Origin: Arthrobacter sp. Leaf234
GTDB taxonomy: Bacteria; Actinomycetota; Actinomycetes; Actinomycetales; Micrococcaceae
Length of the DNA stretch: 64,000 nucleotides
NCBI RefSeq assembly: GCF_001422665.1
Contig: NZ_LMLU01000001.1
Span: 1,036,753-1,100,752, forward strand
Direction of reading: 5' to 3'
In this document: one piece after another, positions 32,835 to 41,115 of the stretch
Position numbering within the stretch: position 1 is the first letter of the stretch
How the letters are laid out: every line of letters starts with the position of its first letter
Notes under the pieces: model-generated
What the model saw: the letters and a program-made list of their open reading frames with translations, nothing else
What the model was told of the DNA's origin: nothing
Database searches by the model: none
Position numbers and translations under genes: made by a program

Positions 32835-33584
32835 TCACGGCGCAGGCGGGGGACCCGCGGTACCGCCGGCGGAGGCGACGACGGCGGCTGCCACGTCCCT
32901 CAGCTTCAGGTTGCGGACGCTGGAGGCGCGCTCGAGGAAGGTCAGCGCCTCCTTCTGCGAGCAGTGGTTCTGCGCCATCAGGATCCCGACGGCGGTGTTG
33001 ATCGTCGACCGCGAACGCAGGGCGGCATCGAGATCGTCCCGCTCGGAGGCGAGCACGGCGAGGCGGACGGCGAGCCGGAGTGCATTCGAGGTCTCGCGGA
33101 CGAACTCGTGCGCGACGCCGATCGACGTGGCAGCGAAGGCGTCAGGGGACGAGCTGTAGAAGTTCAGGCCCGCGTCCGCCTCGTCGGCGAGGTGGAACGG
33201 CGTGCCGAGGATGGAACGTACTCCCTGTCCGCTCGCCGTCGGCAGGTAGTCGGGCCACCGGTCGTCCTGCAGCGTGTCCGGGACGTACACCTTCTCGAGC
33301 GAGCGGGCTGCAGTGATGCACGGCCCCTCGGCCACCCGGTTCTGCTCGTCGTCCAGTCGCCGCGCGTCCTCGCTGCTCCAGGCGACGGTCATGGGGCGGC
33401 GCCGGCGCAGCAGGGAGACGGCGCACATCACCTGGTGGTCCGGCGTCGTGAGGTGGCGCGCGGCCCGGGTGGCGATCTCCTGCAGGAAATCGTGGATGTC
33501 CCCCGTCCCGGTCACGAAGTCCAGGAGATCGCTGTCCACCGATTGCTCGACGGCGCTGCTGTCATCGGTCCCGTTCGGCGTCAT
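32835..33584 (-). CDS. GAF and ANTAR domain RNA-binding regulator
   Basis: A 249-residue predicted antiterminator. The GAF domain covers about residues 25-165 (ARHLTTPDHQVMCAVSLL to SLGTPFHL-like core), and the ANTAR domain the last 60 residues (RSTINTAVGILMAQNHC, then LTFLERASSVRNLKLRDVA). ANTAR domains bind two-hexaloop RNA hairpins and prevent termination; the GAF part presumably senses a small ligand or redox signal. The ATG at 33584 is the natural start; an upstream in-frame start would enter the divergent phosphatase promoter. The targets are not visible here. Confidence 0.9.
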   Translation of the reverse strand: MTPNGTDDSSAVEQSVDSDLLDFVTGTGDIHDFLQEIATRAARHLTTPDHQVMCAVSLLRRRRPMTVAWSSEDARRLDDEQNRVAEGPCITAARSLEKVYVPDTLQDDRWPDYLPTASGQGVRSILGTPFHLADEADAGLNFYSSSPDAFAATSIGVAHEFVRETSNALRLAVRLAVLASERDDLDAALRSRSTINTAVGILMAQNHCSQKEALTFLERASSVRNLKLRDVAAAVVASAGGTAGPPPAP

Positions 33585-33684
33585 CGGATCACCGTAGTCG
33601 GCGCCGACGGCCGATGCAGGAGTCTTCTCCGTCGACGATGGGCCGTGCGCCGCCCGCCGGACTGTGCTTGCTAGGCTTCGGCGC

Positions 33685-34539
33685 ATGGACGCCGCACCGG
33701 TCTCGAGCCCGCTCCACCCAGTCCCGCCCGTCCGCTCCGGCGCATCCTTGCCGCCCGCCGAGGGCGGAGCATCGTCCGGCTCGCACTCTCCGGCCGCCGG
33801 AGCCACGCCGCCGGGCCCCCTCTGGGACGGAGCGGTGAACGCGCGTGACGTCGGAGCGGTCGTGTCCGCTGTGCAGCCGGGGCGCCTCTACCGGATGGGC
33901 CGGCAGGAGTGGGTCACGGAGGCGGGGTGGGAGCAGGCCTGGGATCACGGCGTCCGCACCGTGATCGACCTGCGCAACCCGTTCGAGCTGGGACGACGTT
34001 CCCCTGATCCGCGCGTCCAGCCGGACGTCCTCGCCCGGTTCCTGGTCCTCAACCTGCCGACCGAGGACCAGGCGGACGCCGACTTCATGGCGTTGACCGG
34101 CCCGTACCTGAACACCCCCGAGCACTACCGCGAGAACCTGGACCGCTGGCCGGAGAAGTTCGGGGCCATCGCCCGGGCGTTCATCACCGCACCACCCGGG
34201 GGAGTCGTCATCCACTGCGCCGCCGGCAGGGACCGGACGGGCATGGTGGTGGCGCTGCTGCTGGCGGCGTCCGGCATCCCGCATCCGGAAATCGGCGCCG
34301 ACTACGCGAGAGCCGTGACGGCGATCAATGACCGCTACCGGGGCCAGGAGGTGCCGCACGAGACGCCGCGCTCCGACGAGGAACTGACCGAGTGGCTCAC
34401 CGTCGCGCAGGGGCACCTCCGAACGCTGCTGTCCTCGCTCGACGCCGCCCGCTACCTCCTCGACGCCGGACTCACGGAGGCCGAGCTCGACCTGCTGCGC
34501 GCGCGGCTCACCGGTCCGCGAGCACCCGCGCACCGCTAG
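33685..34539 (+). CDS. Tyrosine-protein phosphatase, PtpB-like
   Basis: A 284-residue phosphatase with the P-loop signature HCAAGRDRTGM (HCx5R) at about residues 177-187, preceded by VVI and followed by VVALLLAASG. The upstream VRTVIDLRNPFELGRR stretch, with Asp-Leu-Arg, and the YRMGRQE strand are as in the mycobacterial PtpB/DUF tyrosine phosphatase group. The first 45 residues are Pro/Ser-rich and low-complexity. The family dephosphorylates phosphotyrosine and sometimes phosphoinositides. The ATG at 33685 is 101 bp from the divergent ANTAR gene start. Confidence 0.88.
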   Translation: MDAAPVSSPLHPVPPVRSGASLPPAEGGASSGSHSPAAGATPPGPLWDGAVNARDVGAVVSAVQPGRLYRMGRQEWVTEAGWEQAWDHGVRTVIDLRNPFELGRRSPDPRVQPDVLARFLVLNLPTEDQADADFMALTGPYLNTPEHYRENLDRWPEKFGAIARAFITAPPGGVVIHCAAGRDRTGMVVALLLAASGIPHPEIGADYARAVTAINDRYRGQEVPHETPRSDEELTEWLTVAQGHLRTLLSSLDAARYLLDAGLTEAELDLLRARLTGPRAPAHR

Positions 34540-34689
34540 CGACGCCGACCGGGCGGGCGGCGCCAGGGCCGGGAGCCGGCCCCGCAGGACCACCGGGCAT
34601 CCGACGACCGCGGAGCCGCTCGTCCCCGACGGGAGATCCCTGCCCGCCAGGACCGGGTGCTGCTGGACCTGCCCAGCGGCAAGGGGTGA

Positions 34690-35553
34690 TCAGCGCTGCA
34701 GCTGGGCGAGGTTGACCGAGCTGCGAACGGCGGGGAAGTACCCCGACTTGTACCCCTCCGCCGTCGGGTGCAGATTGTCCACCGCACCGGCGCGGAAGGT
34801 GATCCACGGCGACGGGGAGCCGAGGCCGTGACCGTCGAACTTCTGCACGAGGTCCACGAAGGTGTACCCGTGCGCCTCGGCCTGGTTCCGGATGACCGCA
34901 TTGAGCGCATCCGTCCCGGCGTTGAAGGCCGTCTGCGAGGCGACCGGGATGACCGGGACGCCGAACTCGGGCGAGAACAGGTGGGGGTACCCGGTGACGG
35001 CGACCGTCGCGTTCGGCGCGGCCGCATCGAGGGAATCGAAGAGCGTGTCCAGGTTCCGGTCGAGCACCGGCAGCGCTGTCGCGTTCTTGCCGGCGATCAC
35101 CTGGGCGCAGACGGCCGTCGACTGCGTGGCGCACACACCGGCGATCTCGCCGAATCCGACGTCGTTCCCGCCTGCCGAGAGGGTGACGAGGTCCGTGGCG
35201 GGGGAGAGCGCGCCTGCAGCCGCCACCCGGGCCACCTGCTCGGGGAGATCGAGGGCGCCACCCGGCTCCGTGGCGGCCTTGGCTCCTGCGCAGGTGGCGT
35301 CGGCGACGAGCTGCACCTGCTTCTTGCCGTCCAGGATGCCGGGCAGGCCCAAGGGTGACTGGCCGCACGCGTTCACGTAGGAGCCGGCACCGAAACCGGA
35401 GGCGTAGGAGTCACCGAGCGAGACATAGGAGAGCGGCTGCTTGGGCGCTGCTTCCGCGGGGGCGGCACCACCGGCCAGGAGGGCGGAGGCTGCGGTCGCG
35501 AGGACGGCGAACCTGAGGGAGTGCTGACAGAGGACACGCGCGGCGGGAGTCAT
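34690..35553 (-). CDS. Secreted SGNH/GDSL hydrolase
   Basis: A 287-residue exported esterase/lipase. A signal peptide is visible: basic start, hydrophobic LRFAVLATAASALLAGGAA, then an Ala-x-Ala cleavage site near residue 36. Block I is YVSLGDSYASGFGAG (nucleophile Ser), block III SAGGNDVGFGE (oxyanion Asn) and block V DNLHPTAEGY (catalytic Asp and His). Cysteine pairs suggest disulfides, as in Streptomyces SGNH lipases. Likely substrate: short- or long-chain esters outside the cell; the preference is not deducible. Confidence 0.92.
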   Translation of the reverse strand: MTPAARVLCQHSLRFAVLATAASALLAGGAAPAEAAPKQPLSYVSLGDSYASGFGAGSYVNACGQSPLGLPGILDGKKQVQLVADATCAGAKAATEPGGALDLPEQVARVAAAGALSPATDLVTLSAGGNDVGFGEIAGVCATQSTAVCAQVIAGKNATALPVLDRNLDTLFDSLDAAAPNATVAVTGYPHLFSPEFGVPVIPVASQTAFNAGTDALNAVIRNQAEAHGYTFVDLVQKFDGHGLGSPSPWITFRAGAVDNLHPTAEGYKSGYFPAVRSSVNLAQLQR

Positions 35554-35573
35554 GGCCTAACGGTACTCGCGGA

Positions 35574-35981
35574 TCAGCGCTTGTCGAGGAGGAGGTTCGT
35601 GATCCTCAGGGTGCACAGCCGCCCGCCTGCCGCATCGGTGATCAGGACCTCGTGGGTGGTGAGGGTCCGGCCCAGGTGGATCGGGGTCGCGGTGATGGTG
35701 ATGACGCCCTCGCGCGCACTCCTGTGATGGGTCGCGGACACGTCGACACCGACGGCCGTCCGGCCGAGGGTGGAGGCATGGATGACCGCGGCCCAGGAGC
35801 CGACCGCCTCCCCGACGGCCAGGGAAGCACCGCCGTGCAGCAGTCCGAAGGACTGACGGTTGCCCTCGACAGGCATCGTGGCGACCACGCGTTCCACGGA
35901 CTGCTCGAGGATCCGCACGCCCATCTTCTCGTCGAGCTCGCCTAGGGTGATGGTCCAGGGTGCGGGGGATTCGTGGGTCAC
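35574..35981 (-). CDS. menI: Hotdog-fold thioesterase, MenI/YdiI-like
   Basis: A 135-residue hotdog enzyme. [20 protein letters not shown] aligns directly with the E. coli YdiI (MenI) active-site block [20 protein letters not shown]; the next segment GEAVGSW supplies the catalytic Glu, and [12 protein letters not shown] matches its NATHHRPVSEG. YdiI hydrolyses DHNA-CoA, the step between MenB and MenA, and menB-menE-menA lie only 2.8 kb away. The GTG at 35981 is chosen; an upstream ATG (36227) reads through the promoter region. Other acyl-CoA thioesters are possible substrates, so the symbol is a strong inference rather than a proof. Confidence 0.78.
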   Translation of the reverse strand: [135 protein letters not shown]

Positions 35982-36155
35982 GGCTGCGGTCTCCGGGGCG
36001 GTGGAACGGGGTCGGTCGACGGCAACTCTAGCCCTTCCCCGGGGGAGTCCTCGGGTTCCCGATTGCGTCCTTCCGGTAACGATCCCATCACGAAGACCAT
36101 CATGTCCCGCCCCTGACCTGCGACGATGCTGCGCTCTCGAAGTCTTCCGAACACC

Positions 36156-36171
36156 GTGGAAGCGCTCCCAC
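36156..36171. promoter_or_regulatory. CebR-box-like operator O1
   Basis: GTGGAAGCGCTCCCAC is a near-perfect palindrome. It differs at one position from the Streptomyces CebR box TGGGAGCGCTCCCA and abuts the -35 hexamer directly. A LacI-family protein is encoded at the end of the operon and is the obvious ligand. Confidence 0.8.
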
Positions 36172-36200
36172 TTGACAGTGCCATACGTCACAGTCAGGAT
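36172..36200 (+). promoter_or_regulatory. Promoter of the beta-glucoside operon
   Basis: A consensus -35 TTGACA (36172-36177) and CAGGAT -10 (36195-36200) with the ideal 17-nt spacer. Transcription would start near 36207, leaving a leader of about 250 nt. The two operators lie immediately upstream and just past the start site. Confidence 0.75.
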
Positions 36201-36211
36201 GATCGGACAGC

Positions 36212-36227
36212 GTGAGAGCGCTCCCAC
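36212..36227. promoter_or_regulatory. CebR-box-like operator O2
   Basis: GTGAGAGCGCTCCCAC is the second near-palindrome, one mismatch from the CebR box, centred 56 bp downstream of O1 and about 10-20 bp after the predicted start site. Two dimer sites five helical turns apart would allow cooperative or looped repression. Confidence 0.8.
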
Positions 36228-36455
36228 CGCTCCTGATCAGCGTGGCGGGAACCGACGTCTCGGGCTGCCGAATCCACTCGCTCCGGCGGCGGGTTCCGGG
36301 TGCTCCCGGTTCTCGTCGCCGCCACCCCCGTCCTGGTCCCGGTTCGTCATCCATCGCGGTGAGAGAACCCGTCCGGCCGCCAGGAAAGCCAACCCACAAC
36401 AAACCCCTCGACAGCCCTGCGCCCGCAGGTGTCGAAGCTGACAAAGGAGTCACCC

Positions 36456-37748
36456 GTGCACAGCAGAGCACGCATCACAGCACTTTCCGCCGCGGCGGCA
36501 TGCCTCGCCCTGGCCCTCACCGCCTGCGGATCCGGCGGAGCCGAGAACGCAGGAACCGACGGCGAGACCGGCACCGAGGACGTCACCCTCTCGGTCGGCA
36601 CCTTCAACGAGTTCGGCTACGAGGAGCTCTTCACCGAGTACGAGGAACTCAACCCGAACGTCACGATCGAGCACAAGAAGGCCGCGACCTCCAACGAGGC
36701 CCGCGACAACCTCACCACGAGGCTCGCCGCCGGCTCGGGCCTGTCCGACATCGAGGGCATCGAGGTCGACTGGCTGCCCGAACTGCTCGAATACCCCGAC
36801 CAGTTCGCCGACCTCAGCGATCCCGCTGTCGAGGGCCGCTGGCTGGACTGGAAGACGGCGGCCGCGACCACCGAGGACGGCCAGCTCATCGGCTACGGCA
36901 CCGACGCCGGCCCCCAGGGCGTGTGCTACCGCGCGGACCTCTTCGAGAAGGCCGGCCTGCCGAGCGACCGCGAGTCCGTCGCGGACATGCTCGACGGCTC
37001 CTGGCAGGACTACTTCGACGCCGGGAAGGAATTCGTCGCCGCAAGTGACGGCGTCGCCTGGTTCGACTCCGCCGGAGCCACCTACCAGGGCATGATCAAC
37101 CAGGTCCAGAACGCCTACGAGGACAACGAGGGCGCGGTCATCGCGACCGACAACTCCGAGGTCAAGGACATCTACGAGCAGGTCCTCCAGGCCTCCGTCA
37201 CCGACGGACTCTCGGCCCACCTCACGCAGTGGGAGGACGACTGGGTGGCGAGCTTCCAGTCCGACGCCTTCGCCACCAAGCTCTGCCCGGGCTGGATGCT
37301 CGGTGTCATCGAGGGCAACGCCGAAGGCGTCGAGGGCTGGGACATCGCTGATGTCTTCCCCGGTGGCGGCGGCAACTGGGGCGGCTCGTACCTGACTATC
37401 CCGACGCAGGGTGCCAACCAGGCCGAGGCGAAGAAGCTCGCCGAGTGGCTCACGGCTCCCGAGCAGCAGGTCAAGGCCTTCGAGTCGAAGGGGACGTTTC
37501 CCAGCCAGGTCGAGGCGCTCGAGAGTGACGCGCTGCTGGGCCAGACCAACGCCTTCTTCAACGACGCGCCGACCGGCGAGATCCTCGCGAACCGCGCCAC
37601 CGCCGTCGAGGTCACGCCGTTCAAGGGCCCGAAGTACTTCGCCATCAACGACGCGATGCAGCAGGCCCTGACCCGCGTGGACGTCGACGAGACCGACGAT
37701 CCCGACTCCTCCTGGGAGAAGTTCGTCACCGCTGTGGGCGCTCTGTAG
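36456..37748 (+). CDS. cebE: ABC transporter sugar-binding lipoprotein (CebE-like)
   Basis: The extracellular solute-binding protein of a CUT1-type importer, 430 residues. The GTG at 36456 has AAAGGAG 7 nt upstream and begins a lipoprotein signal (ALSAAAACLALALTACGSGG, lipid-modified Cys about 24). The mature part has family features: AGSGLSDIEGIEVDWLPELL, WFDSAGATYQGM and the C-terminal hinge NDAMQQALTRV. Ligand assignment to cellobiose or a cello-oligosaccharide rests on the downstream glucosidase, the regulator and the CebR-like operators, not on binding-site residues. Confidence 0.86.
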   Translation: MHSRARITALSAAAACLALALTACGSGGAENAGTDGETGTEDVTLSVGTFNEFGYEELFTEYEELNPNVTIEHKKAATSNEARDNLTTRLAAGSGLSDIEGIEVDWLPELLEYPDQFADLSDPAVEGRWLDWKTAAATTEDGQLIGYGTDAGPQGVCYRADLFEKAGLPSDRESVADMLDGSWQDYFDAGKEFVAASDGVAWFDSAGATYQGMINQVQNAYEDNEGAVIATDNSEVKDIYEQVLQASVTDGLSAHLTQWEDDWVASFQSDAFATKLCPGWMLGVIEGNAEGVEGWDIADVFPGGGGNWGGSYLTIPTQGANQAEAKKLAEWLTAPEQQVKAFESKGTFPSQVEALESDALLGQTNAFFNDAPTGEILANRATAVEVTPFKGPKYFAINDAMQQALTRVDVDETDDPDSSWEKFVTAVGAL

Positions 37749-37751
37749 CCG

Positions 37752-38738
37752 ATGGCCGTCACGGACCGGGTCCACACCCCACCCCCTACGAGACAGCGGG
37801 CTCCACGCGACAAGAGCGTGAAGCGGCTGGCCTTCTCCCAGAAGGTATCGAAGTGGGACGTCAAGCTGTCCCCGTATCTCTACATCTCACCGTTCTTCCT
37901 GCTCTTCGCCGTCACGGGGCTCTTCCCGCTGCTCTACACGGCATGGGTCTCGCTGCACTCCTGGAACCTCATCGGAGGCCAGGGCGAGTTCACCGGGCTG
38001 GAGAACTACGAGTTCGTGCTCGCGCAGCCGTTCTTCTGGAACGCGGTAGGCAATACGTTCAGCATCTTCCTCCTCTCGTCGGTCCCGCAGGTCGTCATCG
38101 CCATCGCCATCGCCGCGGTGCTGGATGCGAACCTCAGGGCCCGGACGTTCTGGCGGATGGGCGTCCTGGTTCCCTTCGTGGTGGCCCCTGTGGCCGTGGG
38201 GCTGATCTTCAACAACCTCTTCGCCGACCAGGCAGGCCTGGTCAACGAGATGTTGGTGGGGGTGGGCCTGGACCCGGTCCGTTGGCACTCCGACTCGCTG
38301 GCGAGCCATGCGGCCATCGCCACCATGGTCAACTTCCGCTGGACGGGCTACAACGCCCTGATCTTCCTCGCGGCCATGCAGGCCATCCCGAGGGACGTCT
38401 ACGAGGCCGCGACCATCGACGGTGCGGGCCGGCTCCGCCAGTTCTTCTCGGTCACCGTGCCGATGCTTCGCCCCACCATCATCTTCGTGGTCATCACCGC
38501 CACCATCGGTGGACTCCAGATCTTCGACGAGGCCCGGGTGTTCGACCAGGCCGGCCTCGGCGGGGCGGACCGCCAGTGGCAGACGCTCACCATGTACATC
38601 TGGGAGCTCGGCTGGGGCCAGCGCAACTTCGGCAGGGCATCCGCCGTCGCCTGGCTGCTGTTCCTGATCATCGTCATCATCGCGATGGCGAACTTCCTCA
38701 TCACTCGCCGCATCGCCAACCAGGGAGGCCGACAGTGA
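37752..38738 (+). CDS. cebF: ABC sugar transporter permease 1 (CebF-like)
   Basis: A 328-residue MalF-type permease with six predicted helices, the first at YLYISPFFLLFAVTGLFPLL. The EAA loop that docks the ATPase is visible as YEAATIDGAGRLRQFFSVTV. The partner ATPase is absent from the operon; in Streptomyces the shared MsiK ATPase serves CebEFG, and the same is likely here. It begins 3 bp after the binding-protein gene and ends in a GTGA overlap with the second permease. Confidence 0.9.
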   Translation: MAVTDRVHTPPPTRQRAPRDKSVKRLAFSQKVSKWDVKLSPYLYISPFFLLFAVTGLFPLLYTAWVSLHSWNLIGGQGEFTGLENYEFVLAQPFFWNAVGNTFSIFLLSSVPQVVIAIAIAAVLDANLRARTFWRMGVLVPFVVAPVAVGLIFNNLFADQAGLVNEMLVGVGLDPVRWHSDSLASHAAIATMVNFRWTGYNALIFLAAMQAIPRDVYEAATIDGAGRLRQFFSVTVPMLRPTIIFVVITATIGGLQIFDEARVFDQAGLGGADRQWQTLTMYIWELGWGQRNFGRASAVAWLLFLIIVIIAMANFLITRRIANQGGRQ

Positions 38739-39649
38739 GCTCCGTCCCCATGATCGAGCAGACCGCGGGCAAGGGCGCTGCCCGGGCCGCCCGGCGTGGC
38801 CTGGGCGCCCGGCGCCGCGGAGGGGCCGGCGGGACCATGCGACGCCCCGGCGTCCTGACCTACGGCTTTCTCGGCGCGGTGATCCTCGGATCCGTGTTCC
38901 CGCTCTGGTGGTCCTTCCTCGTGGGCAGCCACGACAGCTCGGTGATCAGCAAGGGCGTCCCGTTGACTCCGGGCGGCAACTTCCTCGCCAATGCCGCCAC
39001 CGTGCTGGACAGCATCCCGTTCTGGAAGGCCCTGAGCAACAGCATCATCGTCTCGACCGTCACGGCCGCCTCGGTGGTGCTGTTCTCCACGCTTGCCGGG
39101 TTCGCGTTCGCCAAACTCCGTTTCCGCGGCAGCAAGGTGCTGCTCGTGTTCGTCATCGCCACCATGGCGGTGCCGACACAGCTCGGCGTGGTCCCGCTGT
39201 TCATCGTGATGGCGAAACTCGGGTGGACCGGCTCCCTCTGGGCCGTGATCGTGCCGGGCGTCGTCACGGCTTTCGGCGTCTTCTGGATGACGCAGTACCT
39301 GCGCGACGCCCTGCCCGACGAACTCATCGAGGCCGTGCGGATCGACGGCGCGTCGATGATCCAGGCGTTCTGGTACGTTGGGCTGCCGGCAGCACGGCCC
39401 GCGGCCGCGATGCTCGCACTCTTCACCTTCGTCGCGACGTGGACCAACTTCTTCTGGCCGTTCATCGTGCTGGATCCCTCCAACCCCACCCTCCCGGTGG
39501 CCCTGCAGCTGCTCCAGGCCGCGCACTTCGTCGACTACTCGATCGTGCTCGCCGGGGCCGTGCTGTCCACCATCCCGCTGCTGCTCCTCTTCGCCGTCGC
39601 GGGACGCCAACTCGTTTCAGGAATCATGCAAGGAGCAGTCAAAGGATGA
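38735..39649 (+). CDS. cebG: ABC sugar transporter permease 2 (CebG-like)
   Basis: A MalG-type permease of 304 residues with six helices and the EAA loop IEAVRIDGASMIQAFWYVGL near residue 205. The GTG at 38735 overlaps the stop of cebF and has GGGAGG upstream; a longer in-frame ORF upstream is a shadow of cebF. The N-terminal 40 residues are basic and Gly/Arg-rich. It overlaps the glucosidase start by 4 bp, which favours stoichiometric translation across the operon. Confidence 0.9.
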   Translation: MSSVPMIEQTAGKGAARAARRGLGARRRGGAGGTMRRPGVLTYGFLGAVILGSVFPLWWSFLVGSHDSSVISKGVPLTPGGNFLANAATVLDSIPFWKALSNSIIVSTVTAASVVLFSTLAGFAFAKLRFRGSKVLLVFVIATMAVPTQLGVVPLFIVMAKLGWTGSLWAVIVPGVVTAFGVFWMTQYLRDALPDELIEAVRIDGASMIQAFWYVGLPAARPAAAMLALFTFVATWTNFFWPFIVLDPSNPTLPVALQLLQAAHFVDYSIVLAGAVLSTIPLLLLFAVAGRQLVSGIMQGAVKG

Positions 39650-41115
39650 GCAGCACCGACATCACCTTCCCCGAGGGTTTCCTCTGGGGTGCGGCCACCG
39701 CGGCCTACCAGATCGAGGGCGCAGCCCGGGAGGGCGGCAGGGGACCGTCCATCTGGGACACCTTCAGCCGGGTGCCGGGGGCGGTGGCGGATGCACACAA
39801 CGGCGACGTCGCGTGCGACCACTACCACCGGTCCGCCTCGGACGTCACCCTCATGAAGAGCCTCAACCTGCAGGCGTACCGTTTCTCGACGTCGTGGTCG
39901 CGCTGCATGCCCGACGGCGTCACCCCGAACGCGGAGGGTATCGCGTTCTACTCGGCACTCGTGGACCAGCTCCTCGAAGCGGGCATCAAGCCGTGGCTCA
40001 CCCTCTACCACTGGGACCTTCCGCAGGCCCTCGAGGACGAGGGCGGCTGGACCAACCGCGAGACGGCCTACCGGTTCGCCGAGTACGCGGCGGTCATGCA
40101 CGAGGCGCTCGGGGACCGCGTCCGCGTGTGGACCACGCTCAACGAGCCGTGGTGCGCGGCTTTCCTCGGCTACGCCGCGGGCATCCACGCCCCCGGCCGC
40201 CAGGAGCCGACGGCGGCGCTCGCCGCCGCGCACCACCTCCTGCTCGGGCACGGACTCGCCACGCAGGAGCTGCGCCGGCGTGACGCCGAGGCGACCCTCG
40301 GCATCACGCTGAACCTCACCGTCCCCGACCCGCTCGATCCCGAGAGCGAGGCGGACCGCGATGCGGCCCGCCGGATCGACGGGCAGTTCAACCGCATCTT
40401 CCTCGATCCGGTCCTCCGGGGCGCCTATCCAGAGGACGTCCTCGCGGACGTCGCGCACCTCGGGATGACGGAGCACATCCGTGAGGGCGACCTGGAGATC
40501 ATCGGCACGCCGATCGACGTCCTCGGGGTGAACTACTACCACGGCGAGGCCGTCACCATGACACCGGCCGGGGAGTCCCTCCCCCAGGAGGGCCATGCGC
40601 CGCTCGAACGCCCGATCTCCTCGCCCTACGTCGCGGCATACGGCGTGCGTTCGGTGCCGCGCGGCCTGCCTGTCACCGCGATGGACTGGGAGGTGCAGCC
40701 GGAGGGACTCCGCCGGCTGCTCAACCGCCTGCAGGACGAGTACACGGGGCCCGCGGGGATCCCCGTGTACGTCACCGAGAACGGGGCGGCCTACGACGAC
40801 GTCCCGGACGAGGGTGGCTTCGTGGACGACCAGGACCGCCTCTCCTTCTTCGACCAGCACGTCCGGGCCATGAAGGACGCGATCGATGACGGGGTGGACC
40901 TCCGGGGCTACCTGGCCTGGTCCCTCCTGGACAACTTCGAATGGGCGTGGGGCTACCACCAGCGCTTCGGGCTGGTCCGGGTGGACTACGCGACGCAGGA
41001 GCGTATCCCGAAGGCCAGTGCCCTCTGGTACGCGCGCCTCGCCGCGACCAACGCGCTGAGCGCCGACGCCTCGGCCGCGGACGCGGGAAAGCCGGGTGTC
41101 GTATTGTCGAGGTGA
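39646..41115 (+). CDS. bglC: Family 1 beta-glucosidase (BglC-like)
   Basis: A cytoplasmic GH1 retaining glycosidase of 489 residues that hydrolyses imported cellobiose or aryl-beta-glucosides. Motifs: the N-terminal FLWGAATAAYQIEGA, the acid/base Glu in TLNEPWCAAF, and the nucleophile Glu in VYVTENGAAYDD. The sugar-binding WSLLDNFEWAWGY motif is near the end. No signal peptide. The ATG overlaps the cebG stop (ATGA) and has AAAGG just upstream. Confidence 0.95.
   Translation: MSSTDITFPEGFLWGAATAAYQIEGAAREGGRGPSIWDTFSRVPGAVADAHNGDVACDHYHRSASDVTLMKSLNLQAYRFSTSWSRCMPDGVTPNAEGIAFYSALVDQLLEAGIKPWLTLYHWDLPQALEDEGGWTNRETAYRFAEYAAVMHEALGDRVRVWTTLNEPWCAAFLGYAAGIHAPGRQEPTAALAAAHHLLLGHGLATQELRRRDAEATLGITLNLTVPDPLDPESEADRDAARRIDGQFNRIFLDPVLRGAYPEDVLADVAHLGMTEHIREGDLEIIGTPIDVLGVNYYHGEAVTMTPAGESLPQEGHAPLERPISSPYVAAYGVRSVPRGLPVTAMDWEVQPEGLRRLLNRLQDEYTGPAGIPVYVTENGAAYDDVPDEGGFVDDQDRLSFFDQHVRAMKDAIDDGVDLRGYLAWSLLDNFEWAWGYHQRFGLVRVDYATQERIPKASALWYARLAATNALSADASAADAGKPGVVLSR

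Larger units (their letters stand above)
35982..36455. other. Intergenic region between menI and the ceb-like operon
   Basis: There is no gene in this 474-bp stretch. It holds the menI promoter (left, not resolved), the ceb-like promoter with two operators (36156-36227) and a leader of about 250 nt that ends in an AAAGGAG Shine-Dalgarno sequence (36442-36448). Confidence 0.7.
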
